Program-made: the position numbers and the translations under genes | Notes under the pieces: generated by a model | Databases searched by the model: none | Told to the model about the DNA's origin: nothing | What the model saw: only the letters and a program-made list of their open reading frames with translations | Shown here: positions 26,525 through 35,917 of the stretch, in pieces | How the letters are laid out: each line of letters opens with the position of its first letter | Numbering within the stretch: the stretch's first letter is position 1 | Origin: Anaerolineae bacterium | GTDB taxonomy: Bacteria > Chloroflexota > Anaerolineae > Anaerolineales > RBG-16-64-43 | Direction: 5' to 3' | Assembly (NCBI GenBank): GCA_003141675.1 | Contig: PLND01000022.1 | Span: forward strand, 15,057-56,840 | DNA length: 41,784 bases

Positions 26525-28122
26525 ACTTCCCCCGATGGTCTCTCCCTTCCCATAAGACTCGATGGTTGATCGCAATCTTTATCACCGCGCTCATCGTTTC
26601 CCTCCTGGAGGCCTTTTTTATCGAACAACCCGGAACCATGGATGCCTGCTACTATTACAGTGGCGGGTTAAATATTTTCCGGGGCCGGGGGATGAATGAA
26701 TATTTTTACTGGAACTACCTGGAGGGTTCCGTTTCACTTCCCCATCCGGGTTTTCTTTATTGGATGCCTCTACCGTCGATCGTTGCGGCCTCGGGGATGT
26801 TTCTTCTCCAAAACGGTTTTCGACAAGCACAAATTCCATTCCTGTTGCTCTCGGTGGCCTTTCCTTTCTGGGGATATTGGCTGGCGTTCAAATTGACCTC
26901 CTCCCTCCGAATGGGAATTGTGGCGGCATTCCTTTCCATTTTTTCCGGGTTTTATGCTGTATATTGGCTCAATACAGAAAGTTTTTTGCTCTTCGCTTGG
27001 ACCGGCAGTCTAGCCTTTTACAGCCTCTCGGTTTTGCTGGAAAAACCACGCTGGTATTTGTCCATTCTAACGGGGTTGCTCTGCGGTCTGGCGCATTTAA
27101 CCCGAGCGGATGGCATTTTACTGCTTCCTTTTGCCGGGCTGGCGATCCTCATTGCTTGCCCCGGGAAACTGTTTCAACGGATAAAACATCTTCTCTTGGC
27201 GATCGCGGGGTACTTTCTGACCAGCGGTTTTTGGTACCTGCGCAACCTTCGCGATCTAGGAAGTTTGTTTACTCCCGCCACCGGAAATGCACTATGGTTG
27301 ACCGCATACAATGATTTGTTTCATTTTCCCGCATCCGACCTTACCCCTGAACGTTTTTTCTCCAGCGGCCTGCAACCCCTCATCCACGCCCGATGGATAG
27401 CCGTCCTGTGGAATACCGAGACGGCCATTTTTGTCCTGGGAATGGTTTTTCTTTTTCCGTTCATATGCCGGGGTGCATACCTCCTGCGCAAACAACCGGT
27501 AATGGCCATCGGCATCGGATATTTCTTCCTATTGTTCTTCGTCATGAGCATTGTGTATCCGTTTCAGGGCTCCCGGGGCGGGTTCTTCCATTCTTCGGCA
27601 GCCTTGCTTCCTCTGGCGGTCGTTTCCGCCGCGCTGGGATTGGACGATTTCATTGCCCGGTTGAGCCATTTTCGCCATTGGCTTGTTGAATCGGCGCAAT
27701 CTTTCTTCGGGGTTGGTTTTGTTCTGTTGGCTTTGGTCTCCACCGGGGTCATTTATTATCAACGGGTGATCGGAAGCGATCCAACCCGGACATACTGGTC
27801 TGGATTGAATGCGGAGTATTCATCGGGAGTCCGACATTTGGGAAACGCGGCAACGAACAGTCGTTTTATGGTGAATGATCCACCGTGTTTCTACGCATTG
27901 ACTGGATTGGAAGCGGTGCCCGTTCCAGACGGCGACCCAGCGACGCTCCTGGCGGTGGCGAATCAGTTCGACGTCCAATTTATCATTCTGGACTCCGACG
28001 TTCCAGACGGCCTGCTTCCGTTCTACAATGGGACGGTATCCCTCTCGCGGCTTCCTCTGGTATGGGAAGACCGGGAAGGGAATACGGTCTATCGATGGTT
28101 CGCAGTCGAGCCGCCGCCATAG
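26521..28122 (+). CDS. Polytopic membrane glycosyltransferase-like protein
   Basis: Start at ATG 26521 (MNFPRWSLPSHKTRW) overlaps the previous stop (ATGA). Multiple TM helices; related layout to neighbours. Confidence 0.7.
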   Translation: MNFPRWSLPSHKTRWLIAIFITALIVSLLEAFFIEQPGTMDACYYYSGGLNIFRGRGMNEYFYWNYLEGSVSLPHPGFLYWMPLPSIVAASGMFLLQNGFRQAQIPFLLLSVAFPFWGYWLAFKLTSSLRMGIVAAFLSIFSGFYAVYWLNTESFLLFAWTGSLAFYSLSVLLEKPRWYLSILTGLLCGLAHLTRADGILLLPFAGLAILIACPGKLFQRIKHLLLAIAGYFLTSGFWYLRNLRDLGSLFTPATGNALWLTAYNDLFHFPASDLTPERFFSSGLQPLIHARWIAVLWNTETAIFVLGMVFLFPFICRGAYLLRKQPVMAIGIGYFFLLFFVMSIVYPFQGSRGGFFHSSAALLPLAVVSAALGLDDFIARLSHFRHWLVESAQSFFGVGFVLLALVSTGVIYYQRVIGSDPTRTYWSGLNAEYSSGVRHLGNAATNSRFMVNDPPCFYALTGLEAVPVPDGDPATLLAVANQFDVQFIILDSDVPDGLLPFYNGTVSLSRLPLVWEDREGNTVYRWFAVEPPP

Positions 28123-28133
28123 TCCAGGTTGCG

Positions 28134-29621
28134 ATGAAAAAGATCCTAGCCTACCTCGGTATCTTTTTTGCCGGATCGATCGGCCCTTTGATTTTCCTTT
28201 TCCTGGAGAAAAAAAACGGGCTCTGGGGCTATCCTTTGGACGACGCGTGGATTCATCAGACTTATGCGCGAGCCTTAGCCGACGGTCTCGGATGGAGTTA
28301 TGCGGGCTCTCCGCCATCTACAGGATCGACCTCGCCTCTCTGGACTCTCCTTCAAATTCCGTCATTTTGGCTTCATCTACCCGCTATCGCCTGGGGTTAC
28401 GGATTGGGAATTTTATTATTATCGCTGAATGCGATTCTTCTCATGCTTTGGGTTAGAAAATTACAGGTTAAACATTATTACATCGTCCTGATTTTTGCCT
28501 TGGGGGAATGGCACCTTGTTTGGGCCGGACTCTCCGGGATGGAGACCCTTTTATTCTGCTGCTGGGTTTCTTTGATGATCTATCTTTTTTTTCCGTTAAC
28601 GCTTCCGCCCGATGGAAGCGCCGTGTCTGCGGGATCGCTCCTTCTTATGGGGATCCTCTCCGGAGCGGGAATCTGGATTCGTCCCGAAGCGCTCTTACTC
28701 CTACTCTATGTCTGCGGTTCCATCATGATTCAACTTTATATCCCCATGAAGCGAAAGCTGTGGCTTTTCTTCCTGGGCTGTTTCCTACCCACGGTTTTAT
28801 ATTTTTGGTTCAACTTCGGATTCGATGGGCGCCTATTTCCGAATACCTTTTATGTTAAAAGCGCCGAGTATTCTATCTGGACCACCCAGAATATCTTCCT
28901 TCGGTTTTTTCAATCGTGGGTTCCCCTTCTGGCCGGTCCCGTCGTCGCCCTGATTCCATTCTTGGTCGCCGCCGTCATCCTTCTCATCCGTTACCGGAAG
29001 TTTCCCGCCGTGTTGCCGTTTGCGTGGGCACTCAGCCATATATTGCTCTACGCCATCCGGTTGCCGGCCACGTACCAGCACGGGAGATATTTTCTTCCCG
29101 TCCTTCCCGTATTGATCGGTTACGGTGTTTACGGTTATTTCGCCTTGAAGGAAAAAGCGCTGCATTGGTTTATTCCCAGGGTTGCCATCCGCGCACTCTG
29201 GGGCAGTGCCTTGCTCCTGACGGGAATATTCTTGTTCATCGGAGCCGCCCAATTTACCGCAGACGTCCGGTTTATCCAGACCAACATGGTGGAAATGTCA
29301 CTTTGGATTCGCGAAAACACGCCCGCCGGCTCCGTCATTGCGGCGCACGATATCGGTGCGCTTGGTTTTTGGAGCAATCGCCGTATCGTCGACCTGGGGG
29401 GCGTCACCGATCTGGATGCTTTGGCGTTGCTTTCGGGGAAAACCGACCTTCAAAATTATTTATCCATGAAGCAGACGGATCTTCTAATGACCTTCGAGGA
29501 CACTTACCCTCACGAATTGGAAGGTTGTATCCCTTTGCATGCCGCGGACGAGATCCCGCCCCTCCTGGCCGAAAGAATGATGCTCTTCGATTGGCGTCTG
29601 GGTTGTTCCAACCAACGTTGA
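28134..29621 (+). CDS. Polytopic membrane glycosyltransferase-like protein
   Basis: MKKILAYLGIFFAGSIGPL start, YPLDDAWIHQTYARALADGLGWSYAG early loop with an acidic DDAW motif, TM helices, C-terminal domain. Confidence 0.7.
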   Translation: MKKILAYLGIFFAGSIGPLIFLFLEKKNGLWGYPLDDAWIHQTYARALADGLGWSYAGSPPSTGSTSPLWTLLQIPSFWLHLPAIAWGYGLGILLLSLNAILLMLWVRKLQVKHYYIVLIFALGEWHLVWAGLSGMETLLFCCWVSLMIYLFFPLTLPPDGSAVSAGSLLLMGILSGAGIWIRPEALLLLLYVCGSIMIQLYIPMKRKLWLFFLGCFLPTVLYFWFNFGFDGRLFPNTFYVKSAEYSIWTTQNIFLRFFQSWVPLLAGPVVALIPFLVAAVILLIRYRKFPAVLPFAWALSHILLYAIRLPATYQHGRYFLPVLPVLIGYGVYGYFALKEKALHWFIPRVAIRALWGSALLLTGIFLFIGAAQFTADVRFIQTNMVEMSLWIRENTPAGSVIAAHDIGALGFWSNRRIVDLGGVTDLDALALLSGKTDLQNYLSMKQTDLLMTFEDTYPHELEGCIPLHAADEIPPLLAERMMLFDWRLGCSNQR

Positions 29622-29649
29622 TATAAAAATAGGATATTGCTCCTCCAAT

Positions 29650-29678
29650 TTGCCAAGGCTCACCGGGAATGCTATACT
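29650..29678 (+). promoter_or_regulatory. Putative sigma70 promoter TTGCCA-N17-TATACT
   Basis: 17-nt spacing; 17 nt upstream of the NarL-type regulator start at 29695. The ORF track TTG start at 29650 coincides with the -35. Confidence 0.65.
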
Positions 29679-29694
29679 ACGTGCGAGGATTCTC

Positions 29695-30420
29695 ATGGCC
29701 GGAATCAATATTGTATTAATTGATGATCACCCTTTGTATCGCGAGGGGGTTAAGAAAGCTCTCACCTCATTCCCGGATTTGACCATCGTGGGCGAGGCGG
29801 GAAACGGACACGCCGGCATGGATCTTTTAAGAAGCCTTAACCCCGACGTCGCCATTGTAGACGTCAATCTTCCGGATGAAAACGGATTACAGGTCACCAA
29901 GCGGATTCTTTCCGAAATTCCAAACGTCAAAGTAATATTACTTACTGGATATACGGATTCCGAGCAACCGATACACGCTCTCCGATCGGGTGCGCATGCC
30001 TACTGTTCTAAGGATATCGAACATGAACAGCTGGCTGAAATCATCCGAATTGTCGCTTCCGGGAAATGGGTTTTCGAAGGCCGCGTGATGGAAGCCGGCG
30101 AAAGGCAAGCCTGGCTCGACGAGCAAATGGCCGGAATTAAATCGGAAGGATCGTCCGAAGATCTTTTCGCCCCCTTGACCCAGAGAGAATCCGAGATCCT
30201 CAACCTGGTGGCGCGTGGTCTCACCAACAAACAAATCGGCTACCTTCTCGGAATCAGCGAACAGACCGTAAAAAACCATTTGACCTCCCTCCTGCGTAAA
30301 ATCGGAGCTAGTGATCGGACACAGGCGGTGGTCTACGCTTTGAAGCACGGCTGGATCCGGTTGCCGGAAGGTAACGACTCGATCGAATCGCCGCCGGTAC
30401 CAACTCCTAAAGAGGATTAA
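29695..30420 (+). CDS. NarL/FixJ-type response regulator (REC + LuxR HTH)
   Basis: NIVLIDDHPLYREGV, DVAIVDVNLPDENG, LTGYTD, HTH LTQRESEILNLVARGLTNKQIGYLLGISEQTVKNHLTSLLRKIG. Confidence 0.95.
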   Translation: MAGINIVLIDDHPLYREGVKKALTSFPDLTIVGEAGNGHAGMDLLRSLNPDVAIVDVNLPDENGLQVTKRILSEIPNVKVILLTGYTDSEQPIHALRSGAHAYCSKDIEHEQLAEIIRIVASGKWVFEGRVMEAGERQAWLDEQMAGIKSEGSSEDLFAPLTQRESEILNLVARGLTNKQIGYLLGISEQTVKNHLTSLLRKIGASDRTQAVVYALKHGWIRLPEGNDSIESPPVPTPKED

Positions 30421-30434
30421 GCCAGGAACCCCCT

Positions 30435-31493
30435 ATGTCGAATGCCCCGATTCCCGAAAAAGCTGTGGATTTGGAGAAGGATTCCTTATCGATAGTCGAA
30501 CTCATCGATTCCATTGGATCCCAGTTGGAGGAGATCAAACAACAATCGAAAGAAGTCCGATCGCTCATAGACCAAAGCCGGAGTGAAGTGGACAAAATGA
30601 AACAACGGCAGACGGCGGAAGCGATGCGGCTGAAGCAAATCCAATCCTCGTTCGATTCCGTCCCACGGGAGGATATCCGCAAGGCGTTTGAATCCACGAT
30701 GGACGCCCAACAACGATTATTTTCGGGGAGCGGTCAACTGGAGAAGTTACAAGCGCAATTGGGTGTTCTGGACCAATTTTCGAAATTTCTCGAGAAGGTG
30801 AATTACTCCCTGAGGCTCAGTCAGCCGGACGTCAAAGCCGGTCCGGCTCCGAAATCCGTGGTCATCCGCGTCGTGGAAGCCCAGGAAACAGAACGTCTCC
30901 GGTTGTCACGCCTAATGCACGACGGTCCGGCGCAGGTGCTGTCCAATTTCATCCTCCAGGTGGAAATTGCAGCGAGACTGTTTGAGATCGATCCGGTACG
31001 GGCCAAGGAAGAACTCACTTCGCTCAAGGCCGCCGCCAATTCCGCCTTTCAACGGATCCGGAATTTCATCTTCGACTTGCGTCCGATGATGTTGGACGAT
31101 TTGGGGTTGATCCCGACCATTCGAAGATATCTGGATGCGTTTAAGGAGCAGGGGCAGCAGGAGATTACCTTCACCTTTACCGGGACTGAGCGGCGGATGC
31201 CCAACCACATCGAAGTGGTCCTGTTCCGCGCTTTACAGCAATTGGTGGGCATAGCGCGGGAGCAGAGCGAAGCTTCCAAAATCAAAGTTGCTTTCGACAT
31301 CGACGAGACAACCGTAAAGGCGGTAATGGAGCACGACGGAAAATTATTGGACGAAAAGGCCGGTGGCCAGGAAGACCCCTACGGTCTCGCATCCCTCCGC
31401 GAACGCGTGGAAATGCTTGGGGGAACTTTCGAATATACCGCGCAAGCGGGCCAAGGGACGTACATTCTCTTGCAACTCCCGATCGGCGATTGA
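30435..31493 (+). CDS. DegS-like cytoplasmic sensor histidine kinase (HisKA_3) with degenerate ATP-binding domain
   Basis: H-box ETERLRLSRLMHDGPAQVLSNFILQVEIA; RNFIFDLRPMMLDDLGLIPTIRRYL; C-terminal YGLASLRERVEMLGG. N-box is degenerate. Confidence 0.88.
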   Translation: MSNAPIPEKAVDLEKDSLSIVELIDSIGSQLEEIKQQSKEVRSLIDQSRSEVDKMKQRQTAEAMRLKQIQSSFDSVPREDIRKAFESTMDAQQRLFSGSGQLEKLQAQLGVLDQFSKFLEKVNYSLRLSQPDVKAGPAPKSVVIRVVEAQETERLRLSRLMHDGPAQVLSNFILQVEIAARLFEIDPVRAKEELTSLKAAANSAFQRIRNFIFDLRPMMLDDLGLIPTIRRYLDAFKEQGQQEITFTFTGTERRMPNHIEVVLFRALQQLVGIAREQSEASKIKVAFDIDETTVKAVMEHDGKLLDEKAGGQEDPYGLASLRERVEMLGGTFEYTAQAGQGTYILLQLPIGD

Positions 31494-31754
31494 TCGATTA
31501 CGCGATTACCATCAAAGCCGTCAGCCCACTCCGGAAAATTAATCACTTTTTTATCATCCTTGGACCAATCCTAAATTACTATTAACTCAATACCCAGCCT
31601 TGGCCTGGAAAGACGCAGCCGAAGCCGATAATTCTTTTATAATTTGCGGTAGATGTTTCATGGGAGAAAAGTGTGGTGGTGAGGGGAACACCGTATCAAT
31701 CGCCGTAGGACTAATGGAAGTTTTGATGAAGTGTTATTGCAAGGTTTTCGCAAT

Positions 31755-31782
31755 TTGCATTTGGTCTTGTTACGGATATAAT
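31755..31782 (+). promoter_or_regulatory. Putative promoter of flp pilin (TTGCAT-N16-TATAAT)
   Basis: TTGCATTTGGTCTTGTTACGGATATAAT, about 38 nt upstream of the pilin ATG. Confidence 0.6.
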
Positions 31783-31819
31783 CAAATTTGGTAACCTTTA
31801 GCGAAAGGAGGTGAACCAT

Positions 31820-31966
31820 ATGTTTAAAAAGATGCAACAGAAAGGCCAAGGCCTCGTAGAATATGCTTTGATCCTTGTTTTGGTCGCTATCGTGATTATT
31901 GTGATCCTCTCCGTCCTTGGTCCCGCCATTGGCAACGTATTCAGCCAAATCGTTAAAAGCATCTAG
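31820..31966 (+). CDS. flp: Flp/Fap family type IVb pilin, 48 aa (not in the supplied ORF track)
   Basis: Manual translation MFKKMQQKGQGLVEYALILVLVAIVIIVILSVLGPAIGNVFSQIVKSI*. G^QGLVEYALIL Flp motif plus hydrophobic helix. SD AAAGGAGGTGA. Next to tad genes. Confidence 0.93.
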   Translation: MFKKMQQKGQGLVEYALILVLVAIVIIVILSVLGPAIGNVFSQIVKSI

Positions 31967-31990
31967 ATTGGACCAGCAAACGAATAACGG

Positions 31991-32030
31991 ATAAATGGAG
32001 CCCCGAAACCATCAGGGCTCCATTTATATT
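31991..32030 (+). terminator. Hairpin terminator downstream of flp
   Basis: ATAAATGGAGCCC-N11-GGGCTCCATTTAT (13-bp perfect arms), followed by ATT; weak T tract. Confidence 0.65.
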
Positions 32031-32083
32031 TAGACAATTATTATCCTAATAGGTTTGGAGCGGTTATAGCTCAACTCCTCTCC

Positions 32084-32113
32084 TTGACTTTTATCATATT
32101 ATTAGTATGATAA
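32084..32113 (+). promoter_or_regulatory. Putative cpaB promoter (TTGACT-N16-TATGAT) overlapped by an inverted repeat
   Basis: TTATCATA (32091-32098) / TATGATAA (32106-32113) inverted repeat spans the spacer and -10. Confidence 0.65.
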
Positions 32114-32149
32114 CCTGCAATTAGGCGTTTTTTTCACTGGGAGGCTAAC

Positions 32150-33223
32150 ATGCGACGCAGAATGATTTTGATTTTGGCCCTTTTAATCTTTGTTGTTGCC
32201 GGAGTTATTTATATCGTTTTCCAATACTTACCCTCGATTTCTTCCGGTGGAAATGCTGGAAAGACACCAACGCCAGCCGTGACAACTATGAATATCGTTT
32301 TCATCGCCCAAGACATACCCGCGGGCACATTGATCACGGAGGATAGTATCACTACGGGACCTTGGCCCAGCACCTATCCGCTGCCGGGTCTGGTGACGGA
32401 TAAGACACAGGTTGTTGGCAAGCGGGCGAGGATTGACCTTCGCCGCGGCGAACCGGTGTTCTCATCGCAATTAGTCGAAAGCGGGGCGAACGTTTCCGAC
32501 ACGGCCTCGGTAATGGCACTTAAAATCCATTCCGGCAAGGTGGCAATCGCGGTGCCCTTGAGCAGGCTTTCGGGGGTCGCTTACGGCATCGGAAATGGCG
32601 ACCATATTATGGTCGTCGCATCGTTTATGTTCATCAACCTAGATGCGAATTTCCAGACGGATATACCGAACCATATGCTCCTGTGCGGGCTTGACAAGGA
32701 CAATAAATTGACATGTGATGAGGTCAACGGCGGTCGGATATTCAAAGAATCCCCGCTCAGCGACGTTCTTCTGGCCACATACTTTGTCCCGGTTGAAGCC
32801 CAACGTCCGCGGATGACCAGCACAATTCTGGTTCAGGACGCCCGTGTTCTGAGCGTTGGGAACGCTAATTCGTCCGGCAGCGCGTCGGCTCCTGCAGCGG
32901 CGGCAACTCCCGCCGCAACCGGATCGCAAGCGTCCACCACGCCGGCGCAAACGTTATCAACGCCCGATATCCTCGTGATAGAAGTCTCCCCGGAAGAAGC
33001 CGTGGCGATTAACTTCCTGATCCGCATGCGCGCGGACCTTACATATGCTCTGCGTTCCGCTGGCGACACAACGGTATTCAGCATCCCCTCGATGGATCTG
33101 AAACGGCTGATGGACGATTTCAAGATCGACCTCCCGCCCAACCTTGCGTACGGCAGCGGCCAACGCGTGGACACTCCATTTATTCCCGTTCTGGGCAACG
33201 ATGTCGTCGTTCAGGTGAGGTAG
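32150..33223 (+). CDS. cpaB: Flp pilus assembly protein CpaB/RcpC
   Basis: N-terminal TM, SAF-like domain (VFIAQDIPAGTLITEDSITTGPWP...VVGKRARIDLRRGEPVFSSQLV), VAVPLSRLSGVAYGIGNGDHIMVV. Followed by cpaE/cpaF/tadBC. Confidence 0.9.
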   Translation: MRRRMILILALLIFVVAGVIYIVFQYLPSISSGGNAGKTPTPAVTTMNIVFIAQDIPAGTLITEDSITTGPWPSTYPLPGLVTDKTQVVGKRARIDLRRGEPVFSSQLVESGANVSDTASVMALKIHSGKVAIAVPLSRLSGVAYGIGNGDHIMVVASFMFINLDANFQTDIPNHMLLCGLDKDNKLTCDEVNGGRIFKESPLSDVLLATYFVPVEAQRPRMTSTILVQDARVLSVGNANSSGSASAPAAAATPAATGSQASTTPAQTLSTPDILVIEVSPEEAVAINFLIRMRADLTYALRSAGDTTVFSIPSMDLKRLMDDFKIDLPPNLAYGSGQRVDTPFIPVLGNDVVVQVR

Positions 33224-33230
33224 CGGGATC

Positions 33231-34469
33231 GTGGCTGATAAGATTCGCGTATTGATCGTTGACGATATTGCCGAAACCCGAGAGAACATTCGGCGACTGT
33301 TGCAATTCGAACGCGACATGGAAGTCGTGGGAGGCGCCCGCACCGGTAAGGAAGCCATTACCATGGCGCGGGATACTCAGCCGCATGTCGTCATCATGGA
33401 CATCAATATGCCGGACATGGACGGTATCACCGCGACAGAAGCCGTCCTGAAGGAACTTCCCAACACCCAAATCATCATCCTGTCCGTACAAAACGAACCC
33501 GATTATATGCGGCGCGCCATGCTGGCCGGTGCGAGGGATTTTTTGCCCAAACCACCTTCGGCCGACGAGTTGGTCAGCACAATTCGTAAAGTCGGTCAAC
33601 GGGCTCTGACGCAGGCGGCTATTGCGCCGAGCGTTCAAGGACCAGGAGCTCCCGTCAGCGCATCACCGGCGCATGGTGTTCACGGTAAAATCATCGTCGT
33701 ATACAGTCCCCGAGGCGGCGTCGGCAGGACCATGGTCTCCACAAATCTGGCGCTCGCCCTGCAAACCGAAGATACTCCTACGATCATCGTCGATGCTGCA
33801 CTTCAATTCGGCGATGTTGCGGCGTGTCTAAATCTGCAAACTCGGAACAGTCTCATCGACCTGGTGGATCAGGTGGGGGAACTGGACACCGAATTGGTGG
33901 ACCGCATCTCGGTTCATCATCCCTCCGGCTTGAAAGTCATCGCCGCGCCGGCAAGACCTGAGCAGGCCGAGGCCGTCCAGGGCCCGCAAGTGAGCAAAGT
34001 CCTCCGTTTTCTCGCCACGATGTTCCACTATGTGGTGGTCGACACCTCTTCCGCACTCAATGAATCCACGATCGGCGCGATCGATTCCAGCGATATTGTG
34101 GTCCTCATCGGTGCTCCGGACCTGCCGACGATAAAGAACTTGCGCATATTCTTCGAGTTGAGCGAAGCGCTGAATCTGACACCGCAAAAGATCGTTCTCA
34201 TCATGAACCGCATGGATAAACGCTATGGGATCTCGGCCGAAAAGGTGGCGGATTTATTGAAGCAGCCCATTCTGGCTCAGATTCCCCTCGACGATCGGGT
34301 AGTGCCACTCTCCACCAACAACGGTGAACCATTGATTCTACAGGATCGAACCAAACCAGTGGCTCGTGCCATTCTGGAGATGGCCCAGGCAATAAAAACC
34401 CGCTTGGCGGAAATCGCGCATTCCAATCAAGAGGAGAAGAAACCGGCTGCGGTCGCTAAGGTCCGTTGA
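33231..34469 (+). CDS. cpaE: CpaE/TadZ-type pilus assembly protein: REC domain + ParA/MinD-like ATPase
   Basis: VLIVDDIAETRENIRRLL, VVIMDINMPDMDG, then IIVVYSPRGGVGRTMVSTNLAL and VVVDTSSALNESTIGAIDSSDIVVLI. Confidence 0.9.
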   Translation: MADKIRVLIVDDIAETRENIRRLLQFERDMEVVGGARTGKEAITMARDTQPHVVIMDINMPDMDGITATEAVLKELPNTQIIILSVQNEPDYMRRAMLAGARDFLPKPPSADELVSTIRKVGQRALTQAAIAPSVQGPGAPVSASPAHGVHGKIIVVYSPRGGVGRTMVSTNLALALQTEDTPTIIVDAALQFGDVAACLNLQTRNSLIDLVDQVGELDTELVDRISVHHPSGLKVIAAPARPEQAEAVQGPQVSKVLRFLATMFHYVVVDTSSALNESTIGAIDSSDIVVLIGAPDLPTIKNLRIFFELSEALNLTPQKIVLIMNRMDKRYGISAEKVADLLKQPILAQIPLDDRVVPLSTNNGEPLILQDRTKPVARAILEMAQAIKTRLAEIAHSNQEEKKPAAVAKVR

Positions 34470-34499
34470 CACACCTTGCTACAGAAAGGAAGATAAACC

Positions 34500-35900
34500 G
34501 TGTCACTCCTTAAGAGAATTGAGCAAGGACAATCTCAGACGCCTCAACAGGAAGACCTCAGCGCGTCTCGGCTTGCCGAATTGCGATCCCGCCGCCCGGC
34601 ATCCCAATCTCCCGCCCAAGCCGGAACGCGCGATGCGTATTTCGATTTAAAAACCCGGGTCCAGAACAAATTATTGGGGGAACTGGATCCCTCGATGGAC
34701 GTCAACCGAACCGCGGAAGTTCGCCGCACAATCGAAGAACTTTTCGAGAACATCCTCGCCGAAGAAAGCATCGCCCTCTCCCGCGCCGAAAAGAAAAGGC
34801 TCTTTGAGGCGATTGTCGCAGAGATCCTCGGTTTTGGCCCCCTGGAACCCCTTTTGGCGGAGGAGGGGATTACTGAAATCATGGTCAACGGCTGCAAGAA
34901 CGTCTATATTGAGCGGAAGGGTAAAGTTGAGCGGGTCCCGGTAAGCTTCGAGAGCGACGAACACGTTATGCGTATTATCGACCGGATCGTCTCGCCTTTG
35001 GGCCGCCGGATCGACGAGTCAAGCCCATATGTCGACGCCCGCCTCCCGGACGGATCCCGCGTCAACGCGGTCATTCCGCCAATTTCACTTGTTGGCCCGG
35101 TACTGACAATCCGTAAATTCGCCAAAATCCCCATCACCGTCGACGATCTGATCCGATTTGGGAGTATCACCGCAGAGGCCATCGAATTCCTTAAGGCGTG
35201 TGTATCATCCCGGCTGAACGTAGTGATCTCCGGAGGTACCGGCTCGGGAAAAACTACCCTGCTGAACATCCTCTCCCAGTTCATTCCCGCTGACGAACGG
35301 ATCATTACCATCGAGAACGCGGCGGAATTACAGCTCCGCCAGGATCACGTCGTCTCCCTGGAATCCCGGCCTCCCAATATCGAAGGGCGGGGGGAAGTGA
35401 CCATTCGTGATCTCGTGGTCAATGCGTTGCGGATGCGCCCTGAAAGAATCGTGGTGGGAGAGGTGCGCGATGACGCCGCCTTGGACATGCTGCAGGCGAT
35501 GAACACCGGCCACGACGGTTCGATGACCACTTTGCACTCCAACAGCCCTCGCGATACGCTCTCCCGTCTGGAGACCATGGTCATGATGGCAGGAATGGAC
35601 CTTCCCTCAAGGGCCATCCGCGAGCAAATCGCCTCCGCCATCAATCTCATCGTTCATCAGGAAAGACTCCGGGACGGCACCCGACATATCACCTACATCA
35701 CCGAAGTGCAGGGTATGGAAGGCGATGTGATCACCATGACGGATTTATTCGTGTTTGAACAAACCGGCATTGAATCGGGGCGGGTCGTCGGACGCCTCCG
35801 GCCGACCGGTTTACGCCCGAAATTTATGGATCGAATCGAAGCTTCCGGGATTCACCTGCCCGCATCGGTGTTCGGCATCGGCGAGCGGTTGCGCTATTAA
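34500..35900 (+). CDS. cpaF: Tad secretion/pilus ATPase CpaF/TadA
   Basis: [105 protein letters not shown]. Confidence 0.97.
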   Translation: MSLLKRIEQGQSQTPQQEDLSASRLAELRSRRPASQSPAQAGTRDAYFDLKTRVQNKLLGELDPSMDVNRTAEVRRTIEELFENILAEESIALSRAEKKRLFEAIVAEILGFGPLEPLLAEEGITEIMVNGCKNVYIERKGKVERVPVSFESDEHVMRIIDRIVSPLGRRIDESSPYVDARLPDGSRVNAVIPPISLVGPVLTIRKFAKIPITVDDLIRFGSITAEAIEFLKACVSSRLNVVISGGTGSGKTTLLNILSQFIPADERIITIENAAELQLRQDHVVSLESRPPNIEGRGEVTIRDLVVNALRMRPERIVVGEVRDDAALDMLQAMNTGHDGSMTTLHSNSPRDTLSRLETMVMMAGMDLPSRAIREQIASAINLIVHQERLRDGTRHITYITEVQGMEGDVITMTDLFVFEQTGIESGRVVGRLRPTGLRPKFMDRIEASGIHLPASVFGIGERLRY

Positions 35901-35917
35901 ATCCGGAGAATAAAACT

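Noticed and set aside
31590-31700. GEMM/c-di-GMP or ydaO-like riboswitch upstream of flp (GGACGC/GGGGAAC-like words)
   Set aside because: Only short word similarity; no consensus core or paired architecture could be assembled by eye. Kept only as an unexplained leader.
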